From positions 1 to 27,122 of IMG/VR virus record IMGVR_UViG_3300032883_000119: DNA of 27,122 nucleotides. One strand, given 5' to 3'. This document shows, piece by piece, positions 16,223-22,552 of this stretch. How positions within the stretch are numbered: position 1 is the first letter of the stretch; each line of letters starts with the position of its first letter. The DNA is from a virus. The translations under genes and the position numbers were made by a program. The notes beneath the pieces are model-generated. The model was not told where the DNA came from and ran no database searches. It saw nothing but the letters and a program-made list of their open reading frames with translations.

Positions 16223-16672
16223 TTAACGCTTCTGCGTCAGTTTCGGCAAGATAATCGCTTGCCGCACCCCGAACAATTCCGAAAACGTCGGCAGCGATTC
16301 GTTGGCCGGAATAACGCCCTTTTCAAGCCGAGGGGCGGCGCCTTCGCGCCCGAATATGACGCGGTGAACTGGTAGTGGGGCGCGATTAGGTATGTCCTCC
16401 CACGTTTTCGAGTTTTTCGTGGCGCCGCCATTCCAGCGCAGAGCGCCGGTTTCGATGTCTAGACATATCTTCGCTAGCCGTTTGAGGCGTTCCGGCCCTA
16501 ATTCCCCGTCCTTGTGCGGTGTTCGGCCCTTGATGAACCGGCTTAAATGCTTGGCGTGCATCTTCATTCGGCGCGCGATTTGGGCAAGGGGGAACATGGT
16601 GCGCGCCCGATCCAGCCGAATACGCACTTCCTCGCGCGGCATTTTCAGTGGGTTGGGATCATCGTTTGTCAA
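16223..16672 (-). CDS. Helix-turn-helix protein, possible packaging or regulatory factor
   Basis: 149 residues from a TTG that overlaps the upstream stop (TTGA) and has GGAG eight bases before it; an ATG ten codons in is the alternative start. Residues ~28-60 form a Cro-type HTH (LAQIARRMKMHAKHLSRFIK), followed by a helix with LGPERLKRLAKIC. The C-terminal part is less ordered. A DNA-binding protein two genes after terL could be a small terminase in an unusual position or a late regulator. The sequence does not decide. Confidence 0.75.
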   Translation of the reverse strand: MTNDDPNPLKMPREEVRIRLDRARTMFPLAQIARRMKMHAKHLSRFIKGRTPHKDGELGPERLKRLAKICLDIETGALRWNGGATKNSKTWEDIPNRAPLPVHRVIFGREGAAPRLEKGVIPANESLPTFSELFGVRQAIILPKLTQKR

Positions 16673-16875
16673 TGTGGCTTCTCCGCGATGATGGTCAACA
16701 CGGCTTCACGGTAGGCGCCGGAATATTCGCCGTTGCTGTCGGCTTCGATCTGCCAGATTTCCAGCACTTTGCGCTGATAGATAGGGTCGATGCTGTAGTT
16801 TCGGTAATACCTGAGCAATTCCTTGACCACAAAATTGCGGTTGCTCTTGCCGTTCATGCGCGGCAGTTCGATCAT
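16669..16875 (-). CDS. Small basic helical protein coupled to terL
   Basis: 68 residues from ATG at 16875, whose first bases overlap the terL stop (ATGA). It is basic and helical (FVVKELLRYYRNYSIDPIYQ, then KVLEIWQIEADS), with no Cys and no membrane segment. Its own stop overlaps the start of the HTH gene, so terL, this gene and the HTH gene are chained by four-base overlaps. No family is recognised; a packaging accessory is plausible from coupling. Confidence 0.72.
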   Translation of the reverse strand: MIELPRMNGKSNRNFVVKELLRYYRNYSIDPIYQRKVLEIWQIEADSNGEYSGAYREAVLTIIAEKPH

Positions 16876-18638
16876 GCAGCCAACCCGATTTGTTTCAGGA
16901 ATCCGGTCACGTTGTTGACGTCGCCGTTTTGCTGCGCGTCGCGCTGTTGCGCGCTCTCTCGCGTCATACCGATTTGAACCATGCGGATTCGCACGAAGTC
17001 CGCCCACGCCACCGCGCCCAAAGCCGCCGCAACCACGCGATCATCCTTGCCCCTTCCGGGCGCCCCTATGGTGCCCTCGTCGCGAATGATGTTTTTCATT
17101 TCATCAATCATCGCTTGCGACCTTACCAACATAATGCCCCGTTCAAAGCAGTCTTTCAACAAGTTGAAGGCGCGCTCTTTGGTGTCGGTCGTTGTTTTCC
17201 AGTGGTAGGCGTTCGGTGCGCCGAAATTGTCGAGCCGCTTGTATAGGTAATTCTGAATGTTGGCGATGACGGCATACAGCTTGCTTCCGGCTTGGCCGGG
17301 CTGATTGACGGCGGTTCGGCGCAAGTTCTGGATTTCCTGCCACACGGCTTGCCCCGGCCCGTTGATTTCCAAATTGAGCATCACCGAGCCGCCGCCGTTG
17401 ATGTAGCTGGCGGCCAAGTAGATCATCACCCAAGCAAACTGAAAAGTGGAGCAATCTGGCGTGCAGAATTCGGCGACTTGCTCCATTCCGTCGGCATAAC
17501 ATCGCCATACCGACACGCAGAAGCGGTCTGCCCATTCGCTTGACCCGTAGGCGGGGTCGGCGCCAATGACGTAGTGCCCTTGCGATTTTGGGAATTCCCA
17601 AATTTTGAGGTTTGCAAGTTTCTCCCCGCACTCCAAAATATCCGTGTCCTCGAAAGATTCTCGCAGAACAAAGCGGTAATTGTGAAAGTCGAATTTGGCG
17701 GCCCGCTTGTATTCGTCGTTGATTCGCGCGCTGTTGAAAAACTGGCTGCCACTCAGCACAAAAGCGTATTCCTCCGTCGGCGGGTAGTTCTGGAAATGCA
17801 GCGTTTCGTCGCGCGACTTTTCCGCCATCGACCAGCGCCACCAAGCTATTTGCTCGTCGTCAATGTCAAAGTCATATAGCTGTTTTACCTGCCGCACCCA
17901 CTTCTTTTCCTCCGGCTGCAAGCGGCCATCCCAATATACATCGTATTCGATGCTGCCCTTTTTCTTTCGATAAAATTGATTTCGCCACCATCCAACGAAA
18001 ATTGCGCTTTTGACTTTGGACGCCTTCGCGTCCTGCCACATATCAAAAAATCCGTTATAGCCTTGAGCCGTCGTTTCCCAAACGAATAGCCGATTGGGGT
18101 TTTGTTCCGCAAGAGAGGCTTCAAGCGACGATATTCCTTCCTCATCGCCGTACTCGCTACACTCAGTTGCGTGTAAAAAGGTGAGCGCCTTACCTTTGCC
18201 CAACTTCGTGTTTTTTCGTGACCCTGCCACTTGATAAGAAAAACGCGACCTATTTTTAAGAGTGAGCTGACTGCGATTGTGCGTGACAAGCGGCCGTTTG
18301 AATTCATTTGGCAAACCCTCCATATACATCGTCAGTGTCGAGCGAAACATATCTCGCGTTTCCTCGTCGTGCGTGACCATCGACCCGGACATGCCTTCGT
18401 GGATAAATAACCAATACAGGTCGAGCGCCAAGCAAATCGTTGTGATGCCAAGCTGCCGGCCCTTCAACACGACGAAAGTGTGTATTCCATTTTTCAAACC
18501 TTCCGCGACTTGCTCGACAAAATACTTCTGAGTGCCCATCAACGTCTTGACGTTGAGCGTTGTCAGGCCAAGCTCTTTCGTGTCGATGCGTAGCGACGCG
18601 CAGAATTTCCAGAAATTTTGAAGGTTGAATTGACTCAT
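16872..18638 (-). CDS. terL: Terminase large subunit (ATPase and nuclease)
   Basis: 588 residues. The packaging motor cuts and pumps phage DNA into the procapsid through the portal. The N-terminal ATPase has the deviant Walker A of terminases (KGRQLGITT, residues 59-67). Its Walker B ends in the catalytic Glu159 (LTFLHATE), and a coupling motif is ETTAQG (188-193). The C-terminal RNase-H-like nuclease supplies metal ligands Asp361 (IGADPAYG), Glu424 (NLEINGPG) and Asp532/533 (GKDDRVVA). Length is normal and all key residues are present. The ATG overlaps the stop of a 93-residue gene, likely a partner. Confidence 0.95.
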   Translation of the reverse strand: MSQFNLQNFWKFCASLRIDTKELGLTTLNVKTLMGTQKYFVEQVAEGLKNGIHTFVVLKGRQLGITTICLALDLYWLFIHEGMSGSMVTHDEETRDMFRSTLTMYMEGLPNEFKRPLVTHNRSQLTLKNRSRFSYQVAGSRKNTKLGKGKALTFLHATECSEYGDEEGISSLEASLAEQNPNRLFVWETTAQGYNGFFDMWQDAKASKVKSAIFVGWWRNQFYRKKKGSIEYDVYWDGRLQPEEKKWVRQVKQLYDFDIDDEQIAWWRWSMAEKSRDETLHFQNYPPTEEYAFVLSGSQFFNSARINDEYKRAAKFDFHNYRFVLRESFEDTDILECGEKLANLKIWEFPKSQGHYVIGADPAYGSSEWADRFCVSVWRCYADGMEQVAEFCTPDCSTFQFAWVMIYLAASYINGGGSVMLNLEINGPGQAVWQEIQNLRRTAVNQPGQAGSKLYAVIANIQNYLYKRLDNFGAPNAYHWKTTTDTKERAFNLLKDCFERGIMLVRSQAMIDEMKNIIRDEGTIGAPGRGKDDRVVAAALGAVAWADFVRIRMVQIGMTRESAQQRDAQQNGDVNNVTGFLKQIGLAA

Positions 18639-18916
18639 ATACCCCCCGGCCTCTCAAAGCGGTTTCTCCCGATGCTGGCCCAACTGCGCGCCGCGCGCTG
18701 GCGCCGCTTTATCGGGTCGAGTTCGATCTGTTGCGCGTCGCGCACCATTTCGCTCAGGCTTGGAATCGGTGGCGGATCATTCGCCATAATGTGTCGCAAA
18801 AGGGCGCTATCCGCGACGACCCATGCCGCCATTTTTTTGATGAACATCTGCCGCGTGACGTTCGATAGTTCGTCCGCAATCGTTGCTTGCAAGTCAAAAA
18901 CCTGTTTCGTACTCAA
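18635..18916 (-). CDS. Small protein upstream of terL, candidate small terminase
   Basis: 93 residues from a TTG with GGAGG six bases before it; no ATG gives as good a site. It is helical and basic at the C-terminus (IKRRQRAARSWASIGRNRFE), with an N-terminal helix pair (VFDLQATIADELSNVTRQMF). Its stop overlaps the terL ATG by four bases. Gene order and coupling are those of a small terminase (DNA recognition). No clear HTH can be pointed to, so this is only a positional candidate. Confidence 0.7.
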   Translation of the reverse strand: MSTKQVFDLQATIADELSNVTRQMFIKKMAAWVVADSALLRHIMANDPPPIPSLSEMVRDAQQIELDPIKRRQRAARSWASIGRNRFERPGGI

Positions 18917-19121
18917 GCACGGCCTCCTGAATCATGTCGGACAGGGATTGCGCCGGCTCGAAACTCGTATCAAGCGGATTGACGTACCGGCTGCGCCAGA
19001 GCATGCCGCCGGGCCGCCGGTTGATGTAGGTCAACGGCGAATTGAATTCGGAAAGGCTCTTGTCGATCATCGAAGCAACGACCGCATCGGCTTTCGGCGT
19101 CCAAAATAAAAACCTCGGCAT
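18894..19121 (-). CDS. Small hypothetical protein
   Basis: 75 residues from ATG at 19121, two bases after the upstream stop, with GGGGCGG as ribosome site. Sequence: an N-terminal strand (MPRFLFWTPK), a helix (ADAVVASMIDKSLSEF), a basic middle with RRPGGMLWRSR, and an acidic C-terminal helix (SLSDMIQEAVLEYETGF). It overlaps the candidate small-terminase gene by 23 bp. Not recognised; probably part of the packaging or accessory operon. Confidence 0.65.
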   Translation of the reverse strand: MPRFLFWTPKADAVVASMIDKSLSEFNSPLTYINRRPGGMLWRSRYVNPLDTSFEPAQSLSDMIQEAVLEYETGF

Positions 19122-19123
19122 GA

Positions 19124-19321
19124 CTACCGCCCCGGCGACTTCTCGCCGATCCACCGCGCGCAGATTTCCGGCAGCAGCTTCGCGGCCACACTGTCGCCGT
19201 GCCAATCCCGGCGCTCTTTCAACATCTGCATGAATCTCAATTTTGAATCTTCGGTCGTCAGGCCCGCGTAGTAGCTGCGGAATGACGCGCCCGAATCTTC
19301 ACCTTGCTTTGGCATTGGCAT
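19124..19321 (-). CDS. Small hypothetical protein
   Basis: 65 residues from ATG at 19321 with AAGGGG about ten bases before it; a second ATG two codons later is an alternative start. It is charged and helical (DSKLRFMQMLKERRDWHGDS, then VAAKLLPEICARWIGE). The first 23 bp overlap the gene upstream in another frame. No family is recognised. Confidence 0.6.
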   Translation of the reverse strand: MPMPKQGEDSGASFRSYYAGLTTEDSKLRFMQMLKERRDWHGDSVAAKLLPEICARWIGEKSPGR

Positions 19322-19451
19322 TTTTCGGCCGCCCCTTTTTCCTGCGCGCACTCGCCGGGTCGCCCCGCGAATACCACGCCCAATAGTGGTGATAGCACAG
19401 GTCATGCGCGTGATGCTTTCCTTTGCAGTTCGGCATCCTGCAATCGGTCAC
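19299..19451 (-). CDS. Small zinc-knuckle-like protein with basic tail
   Basis: 50 residues from a GTG that overlaps the preceding stop (GTGA), with GGGG nine bases before it. Upstream in-frame ATG starts would overlap the neighbouring gene more deeply. The pattern C-x3-C...H..H...C-x2-HH (DCRMPNCKGKHHAHDLCYHH) could bind one zinc and is common in short phage HNH-related proteins. A basic tail (RRKKGRPKNANAKAR) follows. A DNA-binding role is plausible; nuclease activity is not shown. Confidence 0.6.
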   Translation of the reverse strand: MTDCRMPNCKGKHHAHDLCYHHYWAWYSRGDPASARRKKGRPKNANAKAR

Positions 19452-19555
19452 GCCGGCCAGCCCCATATCAGCACGTAGGCGGCCGCCACCGCCAGCCCGG
19501 CCAGCACTCCGCCGGCCCACGCCATCAGGATTGATTCAAATTCGTCGCGCTGCAT
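19448..19555 (-). CDS. 35-residue single-pass membrane peptide
   Basis: ATG at 19555 overlaps the upstream stop (TGATG). After a short charged N-terminus (MQRDEFESILM), one hydrophobic segment runs to the end (AWAGGVLAGLAVAAAYVLIW) and finishes GWPA. Charges favour N-in orientation poorly, so topology is uncertain. It is directly coupled to a second membrane protein. Together they might be lysis or superinfection factors, or envelope-active accessory peptides; the sequence gives no decision. Confidence 0.5.
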   Translation of the reverse strand: MQRDEFESILMAWAGGVLAGLAVAAAYVLIWGWPA

Positions 19556-19749
19556 CACCGACACCGCTTGCACCAACAGCGCCAAATCCCGAATTCGATT
19601 GCAATGAACGGAATTACGCAGATCATAATTTTGTGACTTGGCTTCGTCATCATGGTTCTGTAGGTCTGGTATCCGAAAAACCACGTCGCGCAAAGGTAAA
19701 TCGCGAACCAACTGAATCGGACAATCGGAAACGCATCGAATGAGCGCAT
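19555..19749 (-). CDS. 64-residue two-pass membrane protein
   Basis: ATG at 19749 overlaps the stop of the winged-helix-like gene by one base (TAATG). Two hydrophobic segments are visible (WFAIYLCATWFFGYQTY and IMICVIPFIAIEFGIW), separated by a basic loop (RTMMTKPSHK). A Cys/Arg-rich end (RCWCKRCR) follows. A small two-pass protein could be a holin, but no endolysin is nearby, so a lysis role is unproven. Confidence 0.6.
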   Translation of the reverse strand: MRSFDAFPIVRFSWFAIYLCATWFFGYQTYRTMMTKPSHKIMICVIPFIAIEFGIWRCWCKRCR

Positions 19750-20012
19750 TAGAAGTTCTCCCGCACCAATTCAAATGCACCCTTCGCGCTGGTGTTCCGA
19801 ACGAGTCCGACGGCCGCCAGCCTTTTCAGGGAACGATTGAGCGTGATTCGGTGGACGCCAAGCTGCGCGCTCGCCGCCTTGCCCCATCCCCGCGTCAGCG
19901 GCCCACTCAGCCCGCCGTTTTCGATCATCCACCACAACACCCGGTAGTGAATCGGACGCAGGTGCAAGTCCGACCAAATGCAGGTCGGGCTATTCGGCTC
20001 CGGCGAGTCCAC
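19749..20012 (-). CDS. Winged-helix-like DNA-binding protein
   Basis: 87 residues from a GTG, overlapping the previous gene by 23 bp with a weak GCGGA ribosome site. After IHYRVLWWMIENGG (helix 1), a likely HTH follows (GKAASAQLGVHRITLNRSLK). A wing-like region comes next (RLAAVGLVRNTSAKGAFELV). This matches small replication or transcription regulators that read DNA with a MarR/RepA-like winged helix. Target unknown. It may regulate this accessory cluster or act in replication. Confidence 0.7.
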   Translation of the reverse strand: MDSPEPNSPTCIWSDLHLRPIHYRVLWWMIENGGLSGPLTRGWGKAASAQLGVHRITLNRSLKRLAAVGLVRNTSAKGAFELVRENF

Positions 20013-20193
20013 AATATCCGCTGTTCTTCGGGGCCGGCGGCGACTTCATCACCCGCCACATCATGCAGTCTGAACCCACGCACAGAACGTTGCCCGACGC
20101 GGCAGGAACGTGCTGCGGCTGACCGCCATACCCGGCACGGAAAAACCCCGCGCTCACAGGGCAAACTTTCTTTTCGGCAAGTTCCTCGTCCAT
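19990..20193 (-). CDS. Small four-cysteine phage protein
   Basis: 67 residues; ATG preceded by a very strong site (GGGGAGGGG). Cysteines at 11, 38, 43 and 61 are arranged as C...C-x4-C...C, with the motif LCVGSDCMMWR in the middle and GYCGLAG at the end. Short phage proteins with 'C-x4-C-x2-WR ... GYCG' are familiar from other genomes but uncharacterised. Metal binding is likely. It follows the Tad2-like gene by 13 bp. Confidence 0.7.
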   Translation of the reverse strand: MDEELAEKKVCPVSAGFFRAGYGGQPQHVPAASGNVLCVGSDCMMWRVMKSPPAPKNSGYCGLAGAE

Positions 20194-20206
20194 CGCGCCC
20201 CTCCCC

Positions 20207-20458
20207 TCAGACCAACGTGCGCCAATCGTCCGCCATCAAGTCCGTCTGACTTGCCAGCCACGGCACCCGCGTCGGATGCGAGCCCATCCCACCATCCGGC
20301 GGGTAGACCAGATACAGATACGGCAGCGTCATCTTGCTGTGATCGTCAGGGTATTGAACCTCGACCCACAGGCCCTTGCCGTTCCAACCGTCGCGCTGGC
20401 ACTTGGCCCCCGACTTTAACAGGATCAGCGCAGCCGAAAAATTCATGTTGGCCGCCAT
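20207..20458 (-). CDS. tad2: Tad2-like Thoeris anti-defence protein
   Basis: 83 residues from ATG at 20458 with GGGGG six bases upstream, one base after the preceding stop; residue 5 is another Met. It matches the DUF2829/Tad2 family: an N-terminal FSAALILLKSGAK (7-19), the turn GWNGKG (24-29), strands MTLPYLYLVY (43-52), and the highly conserved VPWLASQTDLMADDW (65-79). Tad2 proteins form oligomers that sequester the cyclic-ADP-ribose-type signal made by Thoeris TIR proteins, so host defence is not triggered. Length is normal. Assignment is from remembered family motifs; ligand specificity cannot be read from sequence. Confidence 0.85.
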   Translation of the reverse strand: MAANMNFSAALILLKSGAKCQRDGWNGKGLWVEVQYPDDHSKMTLPYLYLVYPPDGGMGSHPTRVPWLASQTDLMADDWRTLV

Positions 20459-20459
20459 C

Positions 20460-20882
20460 TCAAACCCCCGCCAGCCGCAACAGCTTCGCCGCAATCAGCG
20501 CAAGCGTGTCGTGCCGACCGCCCGTCACCATGTGCAGGTCGTCGTCGTAATCCACCGCAGCAATTACAACCGTCGGGCAACCCATTTCTTTTAGCTTCCG
20601 GTCGAAAGCCCGTATCTCCCGCGCAGTCCTGTCGCGCTGCGACTCCGGCGGCCTCACATCCACCGGCCGCGCGACACTGAGTGCCCCCGCTTGCTCCGTC
20701 GCCGGCACCCTCTCCCATACCGACGGCTTCGCATTGCTGTCCGCCTCTTTCTTCGTCGCCAGCGCGGCCAGTTCAGCACTCGTCAACGTCCGTTGCGGCC
20801 GGCTAACCAAAGCGTTCCGATCCCGTACCCGCTTCATCGCCGCCCGCGCCCTCCCTACCGCTTCCTTCGTTACCTTTTTCAT
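20460..20882 (-). CDS. Hypothetical protein, basic N-terminus
   Basis: 140 residues; ATG with GGGGG five bases upstream. The first ~45 residues are basic and helical (KEAVGRARAAMKRVRDRNAL). A disordered stretch follows (ATKKEADSNAKPSVWERVPA). The C-terminal 50 residues look folded (CPTVVIAAVDYDDDLHMVTG), with an alpha/beta feel and a helix ending LIAAKLLRLAGV. It is the first gene of a short operon with the Tad2-like gene, downstream of a predicted promoter. Function unknown; an anti-defence role is only suggested by position. Confidence 0.7.
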   Translation of the reverse strand: MKKVTKEAVGRARAAMKRVRDRNALVSRPQRTLTSAELAALATKKEADSNAKPSVWERVPATEQAGALSVARPVDVRPPESQRDRTAREIRAFDRKLKEMGCPTVVIAAVDYDDDLHMVTGGRHDTLALIAAKLLRLAGV

Positions 20883-20927
20883 TTCAGCCCCCTAGCAATT
20901 AATAAAAATGGCTTCGCAATTCCTGCG

Positions 20928-20956
20928 ATTCAATACTCTTGCAACATAGTCGTCAA
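20928..20956 (-). promoter_or_regulatory. Candidate promoter for the Tad2-like gene's operon
   Basis: On the minus strand TTGACG (20956-20951) and TTGAAT (20933-20928) are 17 bp apart, matching consensus in five and four positions. It lies in the only sizeable gap (20883-20998) of this cluster, which is AT-rich compared with its surroundings. Confidence 0.4.
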
Positions 20957-20998
20957 GCAAAAAAAACAAAAGTCAAAACCGTTTTATAAAATTCCAAT

Positions 20999-21436
20999 TC
21001 AAAACCGTTCCCTGCGTTTGTGTACCTCCATGTGGTGAACTTGGCACAGCCACACCACATCAAGCGGCGCATCGTAGTCCGCGTGGTGACCCTCTACCTT
21101 CGCTTCCCCGCATGTAAAGCACGGCTGCCTCACCAGCTTCCCTACCTTCACCGCATACCGCACCGCCTCTTTGATTCGCGCGCGCTCCGGGTTTCGTTCA
21201 TACCATCGCCTTTTCAATTCGGCGCACCGCGCTTTATTTTTTTTTCGATACTCCCGCTGGTAACTCGCCATGTCCGCCGTCACTCGCGTCCACCCCGCCG
21301 GCTTGCGCTTCGCGTGTTCCCGCGCATATTCCCTCACGCACACACGGCAATAATTCTGTAGCCCATCCTCTTTCGCTACATTCCGACCAAACTCCCCTTC
21401 CCCTTTCTCCGCACCGCATCGCCCACATGCTTTCAT
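20999..21436 (-). CDS. HNH-type endonuclease with N-terminal zinc motif
   Basis: 145 residues from ATG at 21436 with AGGGG five bases before it; a TTG 18 bases upstream is less likely. Two metal sites are visible. Cys4/Cys7 with Cys30/Cys33 (KACGRCG... and YCRVC) resemble a treble-clef zinc finger. Cys106/Cys109, then HHADYDAPLDVVWLCQVHHM with His117/His118, Cys131, His134/His135 and His139, form the usual phage HNH core. A basic helical linker joins them. Such enzymes nick or cut DNA in packaging, homing or recombination; which applies is not shown. Key histidines are intact, unlike in the gene at 22056-22334. Confidence 0.8.
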   Translation of the reverse strand: MKACGRCGAEKGEGEFGRNVAKEDGLQNYCRVCVREYAREHAKRKPAGWTRVTADMASYQREYRKKNKARCAELKRRWYERNPERARIKEAVRYAVKVGKLVRQPCFTCGEAKVEGHHADYDAPLDVVWLCQVHHMEVHKRRERF

Positions 21437-22055
21437 CTTCACCCCTAAAGTCAATCACTTCCTGACTCTACCGGAAGAAAAATAATCACGCAACCTACGA
21501 AAAACTTGGGGGGAGAACCAGTGGGGACACCAACGCACTCACCCCCAAAGGCAAGATACTATAAGCACCTGACCTGCTGTCAGCACCGTGCCATCCCATA
21601 ATGAAACCACCGCCCAACCAGTACCGAGTCGCATCAACCGAATAACAAAGAGTCGGATAACCCCGCCATCCACGTCCGACCCATTCCAAACCAGCCGCGC
21701 AGGTTATCAGCTAATCACGGTTCGGGCTTGCAGGAAAAACCCTCGCGGTTTCCGGGCGCCGGTCTTGAGAGCGTAGCCCACGCTTTGCCCGGCCCTTGAA
21801 TGTGGGCATCGACGCAGCCATCGCGGTTCGCGCAGAGGGGAGGCCGGCGCTTGGTGGCGGTCTTGATCTTGATTTTTTATCAAGCTTTTGACTTTGCTTT
21901 ACCGCTGGCGGGGAACTGCCGAACCATGCCGCGCGCGAGGCCGTACATGATCCTAGCGCGGAATTGTGAAACGTGGCGAAAAAAAACGGGTTTAGCTATG
22001 AAAAAAAAGCTTGACACGTCAACCGTGCGGGTTTGCAGGTTAGCAGACGCTAACA
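21437..22055 (-). other. Unassigned 620-bp non-genic stretch with coding-like fragments and hairpins
   Basis: No convincing intact gene is found. On the minus strand a 64-codon ATG frame (21689-21495) reads unusually protein-like (VDATRYWLGGGFIMGWHGAD). Farther upstream another frame contains DGCVDAHIQGPGKAWATLSR, and a 15-codon ATG peptide (from 21927) ends in a double stop. Small hairpins lie at 21868-21884 (CTTGAT/ATCAAG) and around 21740-21775. From memory it recalls the Icd/Ash-type regulatory regions of P4-like elements, where overlapping frames cover a structured RNA. This is weak and unverified. Confidence 0.3.
22011..22054. promoter_or_regulatory. Two operator-like palindromes
   Basis: TTGAC-AC-GTCAA (22011-22022) and GTTAGC-AGAC-GCTAAC (22039-22054) are inverted repeats with five- and six-base arms, 16 bp apart. 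On the minus strand the first palindrome contains TTGACG, usable as a -35 element, but the -10 (CATAGC, 22000-21995) is poor. They lie just after the degenerate HNH gene and before the unassigned stretch, where a repressor or regulator could bind. Confidence 0.35.
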
Positions 22056-22334
22056 TTAGCCCGGTTTCATAATGCGAAACAAACGCTTATCGCCAAGACA
22101 CTTGATTAGCAAATTGTCCGGCGTGAATAGTCCGCTAACGTGGCGACCGCGTGGCGGTTCGATCTGCGTTACTTCGAAACGGCAGCCGGCGCGGGCGGAT
22201 TTTTCAGCCGCTTGGCGGTATAGATTTTTGATAGCGTCAACGTCGGCCCATGCTGGCAGCCGGCGAGTAATTCGGGCGCGACGAATGGCGGAGTACGCGC
22301 GGCTTTCGAGCTTGGATTCTGCGGCCGGTTTCAT
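22056..22334 (-). CDS. HNH-family-like protein with catalytic residues replaced
   Basis: 92 residues; ATG with GAGGA about nine bases upstream. It aligns along its whole length with short phage HNH nucleases whose core reads xVDHIxPLxGKxVxGLHxxxNLxxI. Here the core is FEVTQIEPPRGRHVSGLF (residues 53-70), then TPDNLLI. The metal/catalytic Asp-His is Thr56-Gln57, and the later His is Phe70. Gly63, Gly68, Leu69 and Asn74 are kept. The upstream helix (PAWADVDAIKNLYRQAAEKS) is also intact. No frameshift is seen, so it looks like a maintained non-catalytic derivative, perhaps a DNA-binding regulator. It borders the origin-like iterons. Confidence 0.7.
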   Translation of the reverse strand: MKPAAESKLESRAYSAIRRARITRRLPAWADVDAIKNLYRQAAEKSARAGCRFEVTQIEPPRGRHVSGLFTPDNLLIKCLGDKRLFRIMKPG

Positions 22335-22391
22335 GTTAGTAAGTCCTCACTGACTTGATGACTGACGGCGCCAGAATACCCCAATGCCGCA

Positions 22392-22552
22392 GAGTTATCC
22401 ACAGAAAAAAAAACATGACTTGATACCAGCGTATAGCCCGGTTTTTGCCACGCTGTACGGCGATTGTGGCAAGCCGCAGAGGTATAAGTCAGTGACCGCT
22501 TACTTTTGGAGTTTTAGAGTTATCCACAGACTTATACAGGAGTTATCCACAG
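22392..22552 (+). repeat. Three 13-bp iterons containing perfect DnaA boxes; origin-like region
   Basis: GAGTTATCCACAG occurs at 22392-22404, 22517-22529 and 22540-22552, all in the same orientation, each with the DnaA-box consensus TTATCCACA. The last two copies are 23 bp apart, about two helical turns. A perfect inverted repeat (GTATAAGTC 22482-22490, GACTTATAC 22529-22537) and an AT-rich stretch (about 22590-22630) are adjacent. Another inverted repeat is TTGCCAC/GTGGCAA (22445-22472). The 370-bp gap thus looks like an origin or DnaA-responsive control region. Confidence 0.6.

Noticed and set aside
17143-17844. 233-codon minus-strand frame inside terL
   Set aside because: It is the alternate frame of the terminase, whose catalytic motifs are all in the chosen frame.
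19555-19749. Calling the two-pass membrane protein a holin
   Set aside because: No endolysin or spanin is adjacent and many phage accessory membrane proteins look the same; left unassigned.
21868-21884. Hairpin CTTGAT/ATCAAG as a terminator
   Set aside because: A six-base AT-rich stem and no true U-tract in either direction; listed only as part of the unassigned stretch.
21999-22072. 24-codon plus-strand frame starting MKKKLDTSTV
   Set aside because: No ribosome site; it spans the two palindromes and is more likely regulatory DNA.
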